64,000 bases of DNA, from the NCBI GenBank assembly GCA_003427395.1, contig BFEA01000192.1, forward strand, positions 296,754-360,753, written 5' to 3'. The stretch comes from Chara braunii. Lineage: Eukaryota; Streptophyta; Charophyceae; Charales; Characeae. Made by a program: the position numbers and the translations under genes. This document shows, piece after piece, positions 21,142-33,600 of this stretch; the first letter of the stretch is position 1; each line of letters begins with the position of its first letter. Below the pieces are notes generated by a model. The model worked only from the letters and a program-made list of their open reading frames with translations. It was not told the origin of the DNA and ran no database searches.

Positions 21142-22181
21142 TTGGTTCATGACCTTTCCACACAGCGTAAAGACTATAAAGTTCAACAGCTTCCGTCTGC
21201 AATCGAAAACCAAGATAGGTGTCATGAGGTCTCCATTGCTATGATCTCGCCTAAACCGAGTCGTCGTATACTCATCGAGGAATTTATCGATAGCATCCTC
21301 AGCGGCTAGCAGGCATCCATTCATCTGTCTGCCACATCAAACGTTGAGGGCCTTGGCAACGTCACATCTTCGGTGCCTGCTGCTCTCACTTTCTCGCCGT
21401 CGAGCTCTCCTATAGTAGTAGGCACCTTTGCCAACAGAGGGGAGGGCGAAGTCGAAGGCCGACAATATGTCACGTCCCCAAAAAAGTCTAGCAACGACGC
21501 TCCAGATGTCGCGGTGTTGGGATTAACAGCACTTACTTCACCAACAAAGGAGTGGAGGGATAGACAGGCTGGTAAGCGGTGAACAACGCCACTAACCTCC
21601 GCACACCCACAAAGACGAAATGCGAGAGCACGGCTTTCGTCGTAGTCCGGATTTCGACAGACTTCAATCCACTCCGTGCACACAAGGAGTGACCGCAGTG
21701 TCTGTCAATACGAGGAAGTGCGGATGCCGACAGACTTGCACCGCCACTCCTTTCTACTACATGAGATCGGCCCTCCAGTGAGTCGACTAGGTTGCCTGTC
21801 GAGGCCAACCTCAAAGGAGGAGTGGCTTTCCCTTGTCGGAAGGACTAGTGGTTTTAGGCCGTCCGTATCCGCACTTCCTGTTTCGATGCGTATTGCAGTC
21901 AGTCTCTGTGTGCATGCTGTGGATAAAAGTCCGTCGAAATCCCGACTTCGGCAAACATTGCCCTTTCGTTTATGTAGCTTGTTGTAGTTTTCCTTTGTCC
22001 AGGGCGGGGGTGTCTAGCTCGAATGCGCTCTTCACTATGTTGTCCAGCCGCAAACACACTTCTCGGTGCTCAGTGCCATGAGAAATCGATGCTCTTGGAG
22101 AGGTTCTGCGTCTTATAGGTTGTTCCATTATTTTAGATTATCCTTCCGTCGGACTCGTGTTGGATACGTGTATTCATTTCT

Positions 22182-22206
22182 CGTTTTCTCTTTCTTATGT
22201 TTTACA
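22182..22206 (+). other. Probable 3' splice site
   Basis: CGTTTTCTCTTTCTTATG followed by TTTTACAG is a pyrimidine-rich tract ending in AG, the form of a plant-type intron acceptor. Coherent but degenerate coding sequence of the Ulp1-like pseudogene follows from 22207. The donor site was not identified. Confidence 0.5.
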
Positions 22207-23195
22207 GGGGTAGGGTCATCTCGCAAACAGAGGTTCTGGAGATATCCGCGCATAAATTGCAGAAATTACCGGGGTTGACGACAAAAAACAAGGATATGTT
22301 AAAGGCATCAAGGGTTGATGTCTAGATCGGAAAGAAAGAGCATGCCATAGCCATTGAGTAGTGTCTTTCCCTCCTGCCCCTGAAGAAGGGGACGTATCCA
22401 CTATTTGTGACTAGAGGTCACACCATGTATGAGAAATACTTAGCAATTCGCCGTGCTATGAAGGAGAATCCTTAGAGCCCCGTTTGTCACTGCCCCGCCT
22501 ATGCGTTGCCCGGTATTGTGCAGTGTGCGTCACAGCACGTGGAGCATGCGGGGGTAACTTTGCTCCAGCAACTGCGCCTCAACGTTTACGGATTCTGGAC
22601 AACATTATGCAAGGCTCAATGCCTCCTCTCACAGTTCTCTTTACCCTCGCCGATAATCACGTGCGCATTGCAGCGAAAGATCTCCTCACCCTTTTGCATA
22701 TCGAGGGCAAGGTGAATGATGAAGTGGTTAATTTCTACATGGCGCTTTGAGGGTCGACCATATGTGCGACACACGATATGTCGCCAAACCTTCGTGTTTT
22801 CAACTTTGATTCGTTCTTCTTCGGTAAGCTGCAACTTGAAGGACACAATTGGGTGAAAAGCTGGGCAAAAAACGTATATCTACATAAGGACGATATTATC
22901 TTTGTGCCTGTCCATAAAGATAATGATCATTGGATCCTCCTCTCCGTCAACTTAAGAGACAATGTCTTGGAAGTTTTCAATTTTTTTCATCACATTATAG
23001 CTGATAGGAATTTTTACCTTAGCCTTTTCGATTTGACTGTACAGTATTTAGAACAGGAAACATTACATAACCGGTCAGATAGGAGTTGGAAGTCGATGGC
23101 GGTGAATGTTGTGGTGAAAGGAGTTCCCAGACAAGTGGATGGAGCAAGTTGCAGGTGTTCATGTTGATGTTAGCGACGTTGTTGCAACGTGGTGA
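22207..23195 (+). pseudogene. Ulp1-like (peptidase C48) cysteine protease pseudogene
   Basis: Residues around 22678-22747 (DLLTLLH, then NDEVVNFYMAL) match the substrate-binding start of Ulp1/SENP proteases, which cleave SUMO-like proteins. Next come FVPVH..NDHWILLSV, with the catalytic His at 22928, and VFNFF 17 residues later where the catalytic Asp normally sits (here Asn, 22979). PRQVDGASC follows, with the oxyanion Gln at 23132 and the catalytic Cys at 23150. A TGA at 22748 interrupts the frame. An extra base after the Cys codon shifts the frame: the plus-one reading gives GVHV, as in the usual CGVF. A further frame change lies near 22580, and stops occur in 22320-22480. Plant transposons of the Mutator-like class often carry such a domain, so it may be transposon-derived. 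Not functional as it stands. Confidence 0.8.
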
Positions 23196-24061
23196 TTGAC
23201 CACCTTTCACGTTCTCTCATACAAATATCCCGCTTATTCGACGACAATTAGCAACTTGTATACTAAAGGTCGTTGTCTTTGATGGTGATGTAGTGCTCCC
23301 AAACTTTCTTTTGACAGTGTTCTGTGCATTAATGATTTGTGGTCCATGATATTATTCAACTGTTATTTTGACAACAATCTTGATTTTTTTAATTGTTATG
23401 AGTTAAAGTTTTCTTTGGCATGCTCACTACCTCTTTTACATCATGTAAAGACTTCATGATCTTTGTCATAAATCTGTTGTTTTTCATGCATCGGAACTTG
23501 TTTGCATTGAATTTCATATTTCAAATATTTATGCACGACAACCTAAAATGCACATATGATTGACATCAGATAATATCCGAGCTTGTTGTGTTATACGAGA
23601 AAATGGTGTATGGATGCAAGTCGAAACACAGCAAGTATATGAGTTCGCGGAATGCAAAGATCACTAACTTAACGACTCTTCCGTGTACATCTATTCAGAT
23701 GCCTTGTGACTGCTTGCATTATATGTAACCAACAACTTTGCGTTTATAACCTTAAATTTTGGGGGTCGCAAGTTGAAGTGCAGATTTCATCGAAAATATG
23801 CAACATTCGAAGTTCTTATGTAATATGACGGGTATTGTTACAAAAAAGGATGTATGTCAAAATTAAGTAGTTGTTAGAAAATGAAAACGTTTCTTGTCTA
23901 AGTAATAGTCATCCACACCCAACACCTGTCTAACTATCCATATTGTTGATAAACATATTTCAATTATACTTTGACTAGTACTCAACTGTTATAGTGTTTA
24001 AATATGATGACACAAAATAAAATTTTAGATATCAAACAAGAATACAATGACATATTGCTGA
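23196..24061. other. AT-rich sequence, no gene seen
   Basis: Composition turns clearly AT-rich after about 22.8 kb. No reading frame of note, RNA gene or element boundary was recognised here. Confidence 0.5.
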
Positions 24062-24790
24062 TCACAATTATCAACAAGTTTAGATTTCAGCACACATCCA
24101 AACAATTGTCACGGGCGAGAGGATGAGTTTGTCTTTCATTACAACTCTAAACAAGTTTGGATCTCATCAAACATCCACATAACTGAATCGGTCGAGAGGA
24201 TGAGCATGTCTGTGCTACTTAGGAATAACCTAAACAAACATATCCAACATGGATACAATTATGACATCTGGCTCATCACAATTGTGAGCAAGTATGGATC
24301 TCAACACACTTTTGCATCTCGGGCGAGAGAATGGGCGTTACTATCATTCAAAGAAACGTCTCGAGCGAGAGGATGGGTTTGTTTGTCCAACTTAGGAATA
24401 TTAACCTAAAGAAATGAAATATCGAACAAGTTCACAATGATGACACATTTTCATCACAATTATACACAAGTATGGATCTCAGCACACTTCCGCATCTCGG
24501 GCAAGAGGATGAGCGGGTCTATCATTACACTTCTAAACAACTCCGGATCTCATCAGACATCCAAACAACTGTCTCGGACCACAGGATGGACATGCGTGTG
24601 CTACGTAGAATCATGACACCTAACTCATCACAATTATGAACAAGTATGGATCTCAACACACTTTCGCCTCTCAGGCGAGTAGATAGGCGTGTTACAATTA
24701 CACTTCTAAATAAATTCGGATCTCATTAAACATCCAAAAAATTATCTCGAGGGAGAGGATGGGCAAGCCTACGTTGCTTATGCTGCAACC
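24062..24790 (+). repeat. Tandem array, ~175-bp units
   Basis: Phrases like 'aagtatggatctcaacacac', 'catctcgggcgagaggatg' and 'ggatctcatcaaacatcca' recur in the same order with a period of about 175-215 bp, in about four units (anchors near 24094, 24308, 24486 and 24660). Within a unit the 'gggcgagaggatg' phrase occurs twice, so the unit itself is an old dimer. No coding potential. Confidence 0.75.
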
Positions 24791-25810
24791 AAAAGTGAAT
24801 TCGTTAAAAAAAGGATACAATATAATGTCTTATTTTAACGAATGACATGTTAAAGGAGGAGGTTTAAATAGTGTTATGTTTGAGAAAATGAATTCGGTTG
24901 CGTTGGAGATCAGGTTTATTGAGAAAATGCGAAAATCATAAGTATTTTTAAATTAGGATGATGTATCAAAGATTATGAGCGAGTGGGTTGAATTTCAGAT
25001 AGTATGATATATAAGTAACGGACCTGGTCGCGATTGGGGCTCAATTCACTGGAATAGTTTAAAGATGTAATCAGGCTGATTCAAAAAAAAAAATAAAAAA
25101 AATATTTTTTGATAGTTTGTCTGACACATCATCTGACACCAAGAATGTATCAGAGTTTGGAAGGACATGAGGTGTGTCTGACACATCTTCTAACTACAAC
25201 AATATATAAGGGTTTGTCAGGATATGAGGTATATTTCAGATGATATTTTTTTAGTAAATTAACTCAGTCATGTTTTATGCTTCGTAGTTATTCCTGTCAT
25301 TGGTTGTAGTATTACTAGATTTCGTTGGAGACACGTTGTTTTGGAAATCATAATCTGCAATTATGAGGAGAGAATCAATGTCATATTTTCACGATCTTTG
25401 GTACGTCTGATCTTCTGCTTATTTTTGTGAACTAGTGTTCAATATTTGATTGTTTTCGGTATTAGTTCAGTTTACTCGTGGTGTGTGTTCTTGGGGTATT
25501 TTTGTGTGTGTGTGTGTTTTGCTAGAATGTTGCAGGAATATGTTTTTTTTTTTCCTTTTTGTTTAATTTTCGGTTTGCGTGTATGTTTTTTATGTTCGTG
25601 TTGCTTGTTATTTTTATTTGTTTGTTTTGACAAGTGATGTAACGTTTGTCGTCATGTAACTTTTTATTCTTTGAACTCTCCGGTTGTCTATTTGTCTTGC
25701 TCTCTTACCCTCTTTCTCTCTCTCTCTCTCTCTCTTTTGTGTCTTTGTTATTTTTCTCCCCGATTGCTCTAATGTTCTCTGTATTATTGTCACTAATTAA
25801 ATATTTATCT
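24791..25810. other. AT-rich region, short repeats only
   Basis: A two-copy phrase 'gtctgacacatc.tct' with 'ggacatgaggt' lies at 25115-25240. (GT)n lies at 25502-25517 and (TC)n at 25712-25735. No gene supported. Confidence 0.5.
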
Positions 25811-26677
25811 AGGTAGCACGGTTTATCTGGCCGGATAATCTGGTCGGATTATCTGGCCGGATAATCTGGTCGGATTATCTGGCCGGATTATCGGGGGTTA
25901 TGATTATCCGAAAATCCGGATGATTAAAAAAATGGCCAAAAATAAGAAAAGAAAAAAAACAAAGTGATATTGCGCATGCAAAATACAATAGAACTATGTT
26001 CCTATTTCATAAAAAGCTTGATATGTCATGGGAGGGTCTAAAGAGGGTAAGATAAGGAATCAAGGGGTTCATTCATTTTATACCTAGGCTACCAGAGTGC
26101 CCCGGGTCCACTTGCCCGACAAAGGCAAGATAAAATAAAATAAAATAAAAATAAAAAAAATAAGAATAATTTATTTTTTGTTCTAAATTTGGTAAAGAAT
26201 TTCGATATGACCGTGAGGCAAAAGTTGTTCAATTCATGTTTCTACATAACATAGTTTTTTGTTTTGGATTTTTTGGATACACCTTTTTTTTTTTTTTTTT
26301 AGGCTGGGACCTTCCTTAGTCCTTACATGGTCGGGCCGCTCGGGGCCGCTCGAGAAAATAGGGTGACCTCGGCGGCCCGGCTGGTAGCCTCGTTCTATAA
26401 CTTTTTATCTCAATTTTTTTTTTTTTTTCTGTTTTATCTTTTATCTTTTTATCTGTTGAGATACCAAAGATGGCCTCAAACCAAAAATTGTTCGTATTAT
26501 TGATATGAACAACATACGTTTTTCCAGAATTTTTTGAATTATTTTTTTTTTCAGTAAAAAAAAAATATTTTGTGCAGGGCCGGATTTTCCATATCCGGAA
26601 TTAATCCGGGATTTTCATCTGGATTGAAAATTCCGGATAAAATCAGCTTCCCGGATATCCGGATTTGGTACCTAGGT
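25811..26677. mobile_element. hAT-like non-autonomous element, copy 1
   Basis: Starts AGGTAGCACGG and ends GGTACCTAGGT, with ATTTATCT perfectly duplicated on both sides (25803-25810 and 26678-26685). An 8-bp target duplication is typical of hAT elements. The ends are filled with repeated GGATAATCTGGTCGGATTAT and CCGGATATCCGG palindromes, the subterminal repeat pattern expected of such MITEs. It is interrupted by a nested Mutator-like MITE at 26084-26392. It has no coding capacity. A second copy lies at 27073-27620. Confidence 0.75.
26084..26392. mobile_element. Mutator-like MITE, copy 2 (nested)
   Basis: Matches the MITE at 17779-18179: start CTAGGCTACCAGAGTG, the shared 'gaggcaaaagttgttca' and 'cataacatagttt' blocks, a T-run at 26283-26300, then CTAGTCC-like sequence and the end CCCGGCTGGTAGCC. 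It lies inside a hAT-like element whose other copy has continuous sequence at this position, so the insertion is younger than that host element. The target duplication is imperfect (ATTTTATAC on the left, TTCTATAAC on the right). Confidence 0.7.
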
Positions 26678-26685
26678 ATTTATCT

Positions 26686-27072
26686 TTTTTTTTTTGTCTT
26701 CGCTAATCGTTATCCCTACTTGATTCTCTATATGTCGCACTTTTGGTCTCTCTTCATATCTCTGTATGCGTCTCTCTGTTCGTTTGTTTTATATGTTGTC
26801 AATGTGTGTGTCTCCTTTGTATGACTATTTTGTTTGTCTTTGTTTCTATTTGTGTCATAGCGAGTTTGTTTGTCCGCTAGGTTTACTTTTTTCTTTGTGC
26901 TTACCTCGTGAATATGTTTGTTGTGTGAGTTTTCCTACATGAATGTTCATGGTTCACTGTTTTAGTTATTGTTATTTGTTTGTCCTAGGTGAGTGGTGTG
27001 CGGTTGTTGAGCTTAGCATTTTGGTTTGAAAAATTACAATGAGGACGACATTTTGTATGATTGTTTTTTTTT
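26686..27072. other. AT-rich spacer between two hAT-like elements
   Basis: T-rich sequence without a gene or recognisable element end. Confidence 0.5.
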
Positions 27073-27620
27073 AGGTAGCATAGGTTATCTGGCCGGATAA
27101 TCTGGTCGGATTATCTGGCCAGATGATTGGGGGGTAGGATCATCCGAAAATCCGGATGATTAAAAAAAATGCCTAAAAAAAGCAAAAAAAAAAACAAAAA
27201 AAAAAACAAGTGATATTGCGCATGCAAAATACAATAGAACTACGTTCCTATTTCATGAAAAGCTTGATAGGGTCCGGAAGGGTTCAAAGGGGATAAGATA
27301 GGGAATAAAGGGGTCTAGAGGGGGGATGCTTAATTCATTCTTAAATTTTTATCTAAATAGTATTTTCTTGTTTTGTTTTATTTTTTATCTTCATATCTAT
27401 TGAGTAATCAAAGATGGCATCAAGCCAAAAGTTGTTCATATCGTTGATATGAATAACATAATTTTTTTCAGAGTTTTTTTAATTTGTTTTTTTTCGGTAA
27501 AAAAAAAATATTTTGCGCAGTGCGAAATTTTCCATATCCGGAATTAATCCGGAAATTTCATCCGGATTGAAAATTCCGGATAAAATTGGTCTTCCGGATA
27601 TCCGGATTTGCTACTTAGGT
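27073..27620. mobile_element. hAT-like non-autonomous element, copy 2
   Basis: Begins AGGTAGCATAGGTTATCTGG and ends GCTACTTAGGT, with the same GGATAATCTGGTCGGATTAT and CCGGATATCCGG palindromes and the same internal 'attgcgcatgcaaaatacaa' and 'catcaagccaaaagttgttc' blocks as copy 1. It lies in a T-run on both sides, so the target duplication (about T6-T8) cannot be fixed exactly. At 548 bp it gives the length without the nested insertion. Confidence 0.75.
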
Positions 27621-29284
27621 TTTTTTAACACACGAGTGAACTCGGTTTACATACGAAAGGTGGGATAGTAAATGAAAGTTTAAACGACTTACTGAATGAT
27701 ATTGGTTTTCAATCATAATGGATTATGTTTCGCTGAGTTAACAATGCTGAAGGTTGAACATTTTTTAGTGAGAAGAGGGGCGGAGGGAGATACGCAAGGA
27801 GGGAGGGAGAGAGAGAGAGAGACAAAAAGTGTAAAAAAGTGTGAAAAAGTTAGAAAAAAGGAGAGAGTGCAAGTGAGCAAGAGTTAACACCAAATTCCTA
27901 TGAGAGTGTATGTTCTTGTTGAATTCTTGTTCTAATTGTCTATTTGTTTGTATGTGTCGTTTTGTTCGTGCAATTCAATCTATACTGGAATGGAAAGCAA
28001 GTGCGAAGCGTGTTAAAAAGGAAATAAGAAATATGATGGATAATTGGGATCAGTTGATGATCTGCAGACTATGTGCAAGCCTCTTTTCTACATGGTTGAG
28101 CCCGGTGCATTTAAGTCATGAAGCGAGTCTTTGTGGACATCATCTATTATATGTCACACTGACTTTTCTGTGAATTGTCTTTCAGTTTAGTGGATACGCA
28201 AGCTGAGGCACAATTACGTTGTTCAATAACCAAATTTGATATGTTTTTTCTTCTAGAAAGTCTGAATTTATTATTGCATACTGCCATTCTCATTGCCTCG
28301 TTTTTTTGTCGTTTGAGTTACCTCTTAGGGAGCATTAAAGCTGTGAAATAATTATTTTACAAGAAGTTTTTATGAGTATCTACTATAACTCCTAAATTGA
28401 GGAGTGAGTCTTAGAAGATGCTCGTCGCTGCACCCAATATATCCCGACAGTGTCCCAATTTCCCCGCCTCGCGTTTTCGTTTTTTCGTTCGGATTTCGTT
28501 CTCTTCCATTCCACAAATAGGGGGCTCGATTTTGTGGGTGGTGAACGTCTTTTTTGTGCATGTTATGCATATCGTAGAAATTGTGGTAATAGTTTTTATT
28601 CGTTTCATTCCTGAAGTTTGGGGTTCGAATCTAGAGGCAAAGTGTTTTGCTTTTGCACTTGCTCTTGAGGTGCCACGTACTTTTATTATTTTGGGGTCGA
28701 TTTAACCGCCACGAGCGCAACACTGTTGTTTTCATGCTCTATCATCTTCGGGAGAAGACCATGTTTGTCGTTTTTCAAAAAAAGGACGGATAGAACGTGC
28801 CACAGGTTCGAGTACAAATTCATAATAAGTTGGTGCGCGTGCATAATTTTTTTTTCCCCTTACCAAAATCTTTGCATCTCTGGTCACATGTTGGAACACA
28901 AGTTCATAGTAAGGAGCTCGTTGTACTACTCTCTAGATGTGCAAAATAAGAACAAATCTTCCGCTAGAACGTGGAAAGATACACGACCATATTTTTTACT
29001 CTTTGTGCATGTAAAAAGTAGTGTAGTAAGGCCCTAAGTTTGTTCTTTTTCTGCATGTGTTTAGATTTGTCCTTTTATGCATGTGTGTCTGGTGTGGTTA
29101 GATGCATCCAGATCTAACCCTAACAGCAACTCCATTTTATGTCATTTTTTAAACAATACTGCTAAATGACTCGAATTATATATATATATATATATTTAAA
29201 GCAAATGCTCCAATCTATTCATGGGGAGTAGCACGTGCTGGGAACCGGGCCCAACGTCCCATATCGAATTGTACATATCATTAA
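27621..29284. other. No supported gene; short GA and TA runs
   Basis: (GA)n near 27800-27822 and (TA)n at about 29177-29195. A further copy of the microsatellite-linked motif (AAATCTTCCGCTAGAACGTGG) lies at 28950-28985. Reading frames up to 103 codons lack recognisable domains. Confidence 0.5.
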
Positions 29285-29326
29285 GAACATTTGAGAACAT
29301 TTGAGATCATTTGAGATCATTTGAGA
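29285..29326 (+). repeat. Four 10-bp repeats (GAACATTTGA)
   Basis: GAACATTTGA, GAACATTTGA, GATCATTTGA, GATCATTTGA in direct tandem. Confidence 0.95.
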
Positions 29327-29439
29327 TACCGAGGTCATTACTCGGCTTTGGCTGAGATCAGAGTATGAATATCTAATAACCTATTAAGGAAGTACTCATG
29401 TAGTAGCCTGCCACAGAGGTCCTACGAATGCTCACAACC

Positions 29440-30110
29440 CTCAGAATTCCTAACAAGCCCTTCCAAGACTTTCCAACATAGTCTTACTCCCTGCTGAGCT
29501 CTTCCAGGGCTCACGCTCCCACCCTCCTGGGTTACAGGGCAACACAACTCGCCCTAGCTCCGACCAGCGTCATCCCAACAACAAACCTTGGCTGTCCCTT
29601 GGGATGCCCACCCCAAAGCATCCCCATATCTCTCTACCAGGCCTCACGATCCTGCATCAGCAGGTTACAGGGCAACACCCCAACACCGACCAACGTCGTT
29701 CTAGCATCGAACAGGCGCACATCACTTAGTATAACCGCTTCAAAACCGCCTAAGATGGGTTGCTAAGAGTCCCTAGAGTCCTAAGACATTCATAAGAACC
29801 ACCTACAGATCAGATAGGTGAAACCTATTCAATCTACCTACGACCCCCACCAGCATGACTGTTTCCAGCACGAACCGAAGCTCTTCCAGGCCTCATGCTC
29901 CCATCAGGTTAGGTTACAGAGTTGCGCCACCTTACTCTAACACCGGTCAGCATTGCTCCACTTACGACCCCCGATGACCACTGAGACTGCCTCTGCACAT
30001 AGCCCCCCAAAGCTCTCTATCAGGCCTCACGCCCCCACTAAGCTAGGTCACAGAGTTGCGCCACCTGGCTCCGACTCCGGCCAGCGTTGCTCTGGCATCG
30101 GTCTTCGAGG
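29440..30110 (+). repeat. Degenerate ~75-bp repeat, four copies
   Basis: Blocks of the form 'agctcttccaggcctcacgctccca', 'ggttacagggcaac' or 'ggttacagagttgcgccac', then 'ctccgaccagcgt.gctc' occur near 29500, 29630, 29878 and 30014. No coding potential. Confidence 0.7.
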
Positions 30111-30649
30111 GCCACCGAATTTTCAACCACCCTCGCAGGATCATAGATGGATTGTCAGATAGCACCTATTCCTACAACCTCCTCGAGCGGCAAATCAAAT
30201 GAAAAGAAATAGTAAACTTAATCTACATGATAGACTTATTCAAGAAAGATTGCCCCACCTTCCCCCTACCCCTCTCCCCTCAGCCCTACAATACCTCCGC
30301 CGAGGTGAGTCACCCACTCTCCCTCGGCCCCAATATAGGACCAACCCTCTACCCCCCTTTCCCCAGGAGCACGCAGTTCCCACCTGAAGCATGCCCCCCC
30401 CGCCCCTTGCCCATTTCTGCCTTCGTCGGGACTGATATTGACCCACACACCAGCCCTGCCCCAAAATAGGGCAACCCGCTACTCCGCCCCTACCTTCTTT
30501 GAGACATTCACCCCCCGCCTTGTGATGCCCCTGCAAGATAGAGCTCCCCCCTCCCCCTTCCTACCGTTTACCCCCCCGGGAATGATCCAATCGAAAATTT
30601 TTGAAAGTCGTGATGAAGAAAGGTAGATGATTTTTTTTTTTTTTTTTTT
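30111..30649. other. C-rich sequence ending in a T-run
   Basis: 30240-30590 is rich in C-runs (CCCC blocks) and gives spurious Pro-rich or Gly-rich frames. A run of about 22 T lies at 30630-30651. Confidence 0.6.
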
Positions 30650-33600
30650 TTGCTGATGACGACGAAAAACACCCTAAAAGTTATGATAATGAGAATGATG
30701 GTGACGACCAACTCACCTGCTGATGTGGACGACAAACAATGCCTTGAAGAGCAAACATCTAATGATGACAAACTGATGATGATGGTAGTGATGAGAATGA
30801 AATCGGATGGACTCATACTTGAATTTGATTATGATCAGATGCATCCATGACCACCGCCCGCCAAATGACTTGTTGTCTATAATAGACAGTTTTACGAATA
30901 TAGGGTGGTACTGGAGGAGTTAGCAAAGAAAATCGTAGAATTTCTTTATGCAAGTTTGAGTTGCAACAGCACATTGGAGAGCTCAATGCAGCCATTGCTG
31001 AAAAGAAGGATGTTCAACCAGCGAGTGTTATTTTGGGTTGTCCACTTGCACTGAATCCTATTGGCAATAATGTAGTAAGATGTGTTAAATTAATGCGATC
31101 AACTACGAGTGATTTTGAAAATACTTTGGAATTGGAGCATACTTTGAGCGTTGAGTCTTATATTTTTCGACTAGCTTGAATTGGAAAAGGCGGTTAGCAT
31201 CAACCACACGTCATAAAAATGTTGTTCCGTTTCAAGCTGTTAAATATCGTACATTTAAAAAATAAATTGTGAAAGAGTTTCATCAAAGAGCTCATAGGTG
31301 GGAGAATTTTGCTACCTTAAAATCACGTTACTTTGTGTTGGAAGACAATTAGTTTGTGATTGCATTGGCTGATTTGAAAGAAACCGACTGAGAGTCCGAG
31401 GTGACCTGAGGGAGGATGATTTGATAATAGGTGCATGATGTGTAAAGGCACATGTTGATTTTTTATAGTCTACATATAAATCGGGTTATGAGTTGCGGAC
31501 GAGGTATCGAAATAAGATAATGTGTGGACATCTATCATCGGGTGGCATAAACTATGATGTTGGTAATGAACATGCCTTCATAGCTAAAGTTTATGTTGTA
31601 GTATATGAAAATTATGGACATATATCTATTTAAAAAGTTAAAAAAATTGGATAAATTTATATCAACGTTTGCAATACCTTGATCATATTTGTCGGAGTTC
31701 GTTATGTACAGGACGGTAGGCATGTATTGATATGTGGGATGCTTGAATTATTTCTTTAGTTGACTATATTAAAATGTAATAGTCTGGGTCGGTATATTAG
31801 TAAGGATATGTTTATGATGAGTGTACGTGTGTGCATGAATCTAATCCATGTTCAATTGGATGAAAAATAATAATGATGTAAGTTGATTATGTTTCTTCGG
31901 CGACTAAGGAAGGGGATCGTTGTGTTGTCGCATTATAATAGCTAAAAATGTTGTTTAGTGTTCACACATATATGGAGGATTGGCGAGTGATATCTTTCGT
32001 GTGTGGTCGTGTTATGTTTTCATAATGCAGGGGAAAGATTTGGAGCACACCAATACGGATAATGTTCTGGATCAGTTTTGTACTCCTCTTCACCAAGTGC
32101 TTCGTGAGAGTACGGTGTCTAATAAAAATATTGGGCAATGTTATGAGAGGTTTTTTAGTGATGATTATGGGAAGGGTTGTTCTCAACGCCATGTTCTACA
32201 CGTCATCGGTTCAACCAAGTTGGACAACCATGTGGTACGAAATTAAATCGAGAGGCAAAGAATGATTCATGGTGGAGAAATATGTAGGATTAAAGAAATC
32301 ATTGCATTTCATTAGCAGTGCATAAGTACTAAATAGTTACTCGGATATGGCTTTGCTCAGAAAGAATTTTGTAAGTTTATGGTCATCAAGATAATAAGAA
32401 TATTGGTTGTGAAGCACAAATTTAGCGTAGTTTAATGAAGCAGTCTATCGCAATGTGGAATTTTAGAGCGAGAAAAACATATTTTTTAATGTAAGATATG
32501 TTACCTTGAGAAACAAGTTGATAAAAATGCAATTGTTGAACTCAATATCAGGAGGACAATTGATATTAGGGCGGAAATTGAGATTGCAAGGATCCTATTA
32601 ACAGGGAACTATCGCTAGGATCTGCGTAAGATTGCACTATTTTTTATTACCCCTCCCGACATGTGGTTGAACGTGAGCTGGTTCGAAGTTTTCAATGTCC
32701 TACAAGTCAAGTGAAGTTGAGGTATCAGGTGAATGACTATCAGCTCATAATTTAATATGTTAATAGACTACAAAAAGGAGAAAAACAAATTGTTTTGTTC
32801 CAAAGGTTTCGTTGTGAGATCGATGGGTATGTATGGGAAATGAAAGTTTGATCTTAGGGAGCGACAATCACCTGAATTTTTTGTCCTTTGTGAACTATAT
32901 GTGGAGGTGTTTCTACATAACTCAACTGTCTCCGTGATAAAAGAGATATGAATGCTTCGATACTAACTTCTTGACGTCTGTGACAAGAAGAAAAGGTTGG
33001 AAAACCACATGGCAAACCTTTTATTGTTCTCAGCCTCGAATTTGGACATTGAAATGACTTATGAAAATGATGCGAGCGTGGGTGACATCATCATCCAACT
33101 TTGAATCGCCCATGTTTCATGGTATTGAGTTTTGTAGTGTGTCTAAGTAGACCGTTGTTTTTATAGTGGACACAACATAATTTGTTGTTATAAGGAAAAC
33201 ATGTGAGGTATTTCATGATATCGAGGAGCCACCTGAGGTAGAAATGAGTGAGTGTGGAGAAGAGAAACGTTTTTTTAAACGATTTGTGAACTGATGTTTC
33301 GAAGTATCGCACGCTTTTCGATTAAATCATGATGTTGTATTGTGAAACTCTTTGTTTGGTTATGTTCGTATTTTATGGGTGTGGTTTAAAATTATTATGC
33401 AACAATGTTTTTGTAATGATGTGCTCATTGGTTTTGAAGTTCAACATGAACGTGTCGTTTAATATGTGAGTCGTTGAATTGTGATTGATGTTGATAGTCT
33501 GCCCTCGTTTCAATGTGAGATTATTGACTTTATTGCGAAAGAGATCAACAATTGATCGGGTTATATTCTACATTTAAGATTCAGATGTCATTCTATCAAG

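Larger units (their letters stand above)
17468..21952. repeat. Dispersed palindromic motif array (about 22 copies)
   Basis: A 23-26 bp imperfect palindrome, consensus GAAGTTCG-CCGGGAT-CGAACTTC, often followed by CACAGATTGCC. Plus-orientation copies start near 17471, 17581, 17635, 17739, 18383, 18461, 18718, 18848, 19130, 19275, 19401, 20350, 20479, 20581, 20732, 21859 and 21927. Inverted copies lie near 18199, 18512, 18899, 21643 and 21714. Spacing varies from 50 to about 900 bp. The array stops about 250 bp before the Ulp1-like pseudogene. It could be the subterminal repeat (transposase-binding) region of a large DNA transposon, or an independent repeat family. Confidence 0.75.

Noticed and set aside
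17468-21952. CRISPR-like array
   Set aside because: The palindromes are degenerate, occur in both orientations, have highly variable spacers and lie in a eukaryotic context without cas genes.
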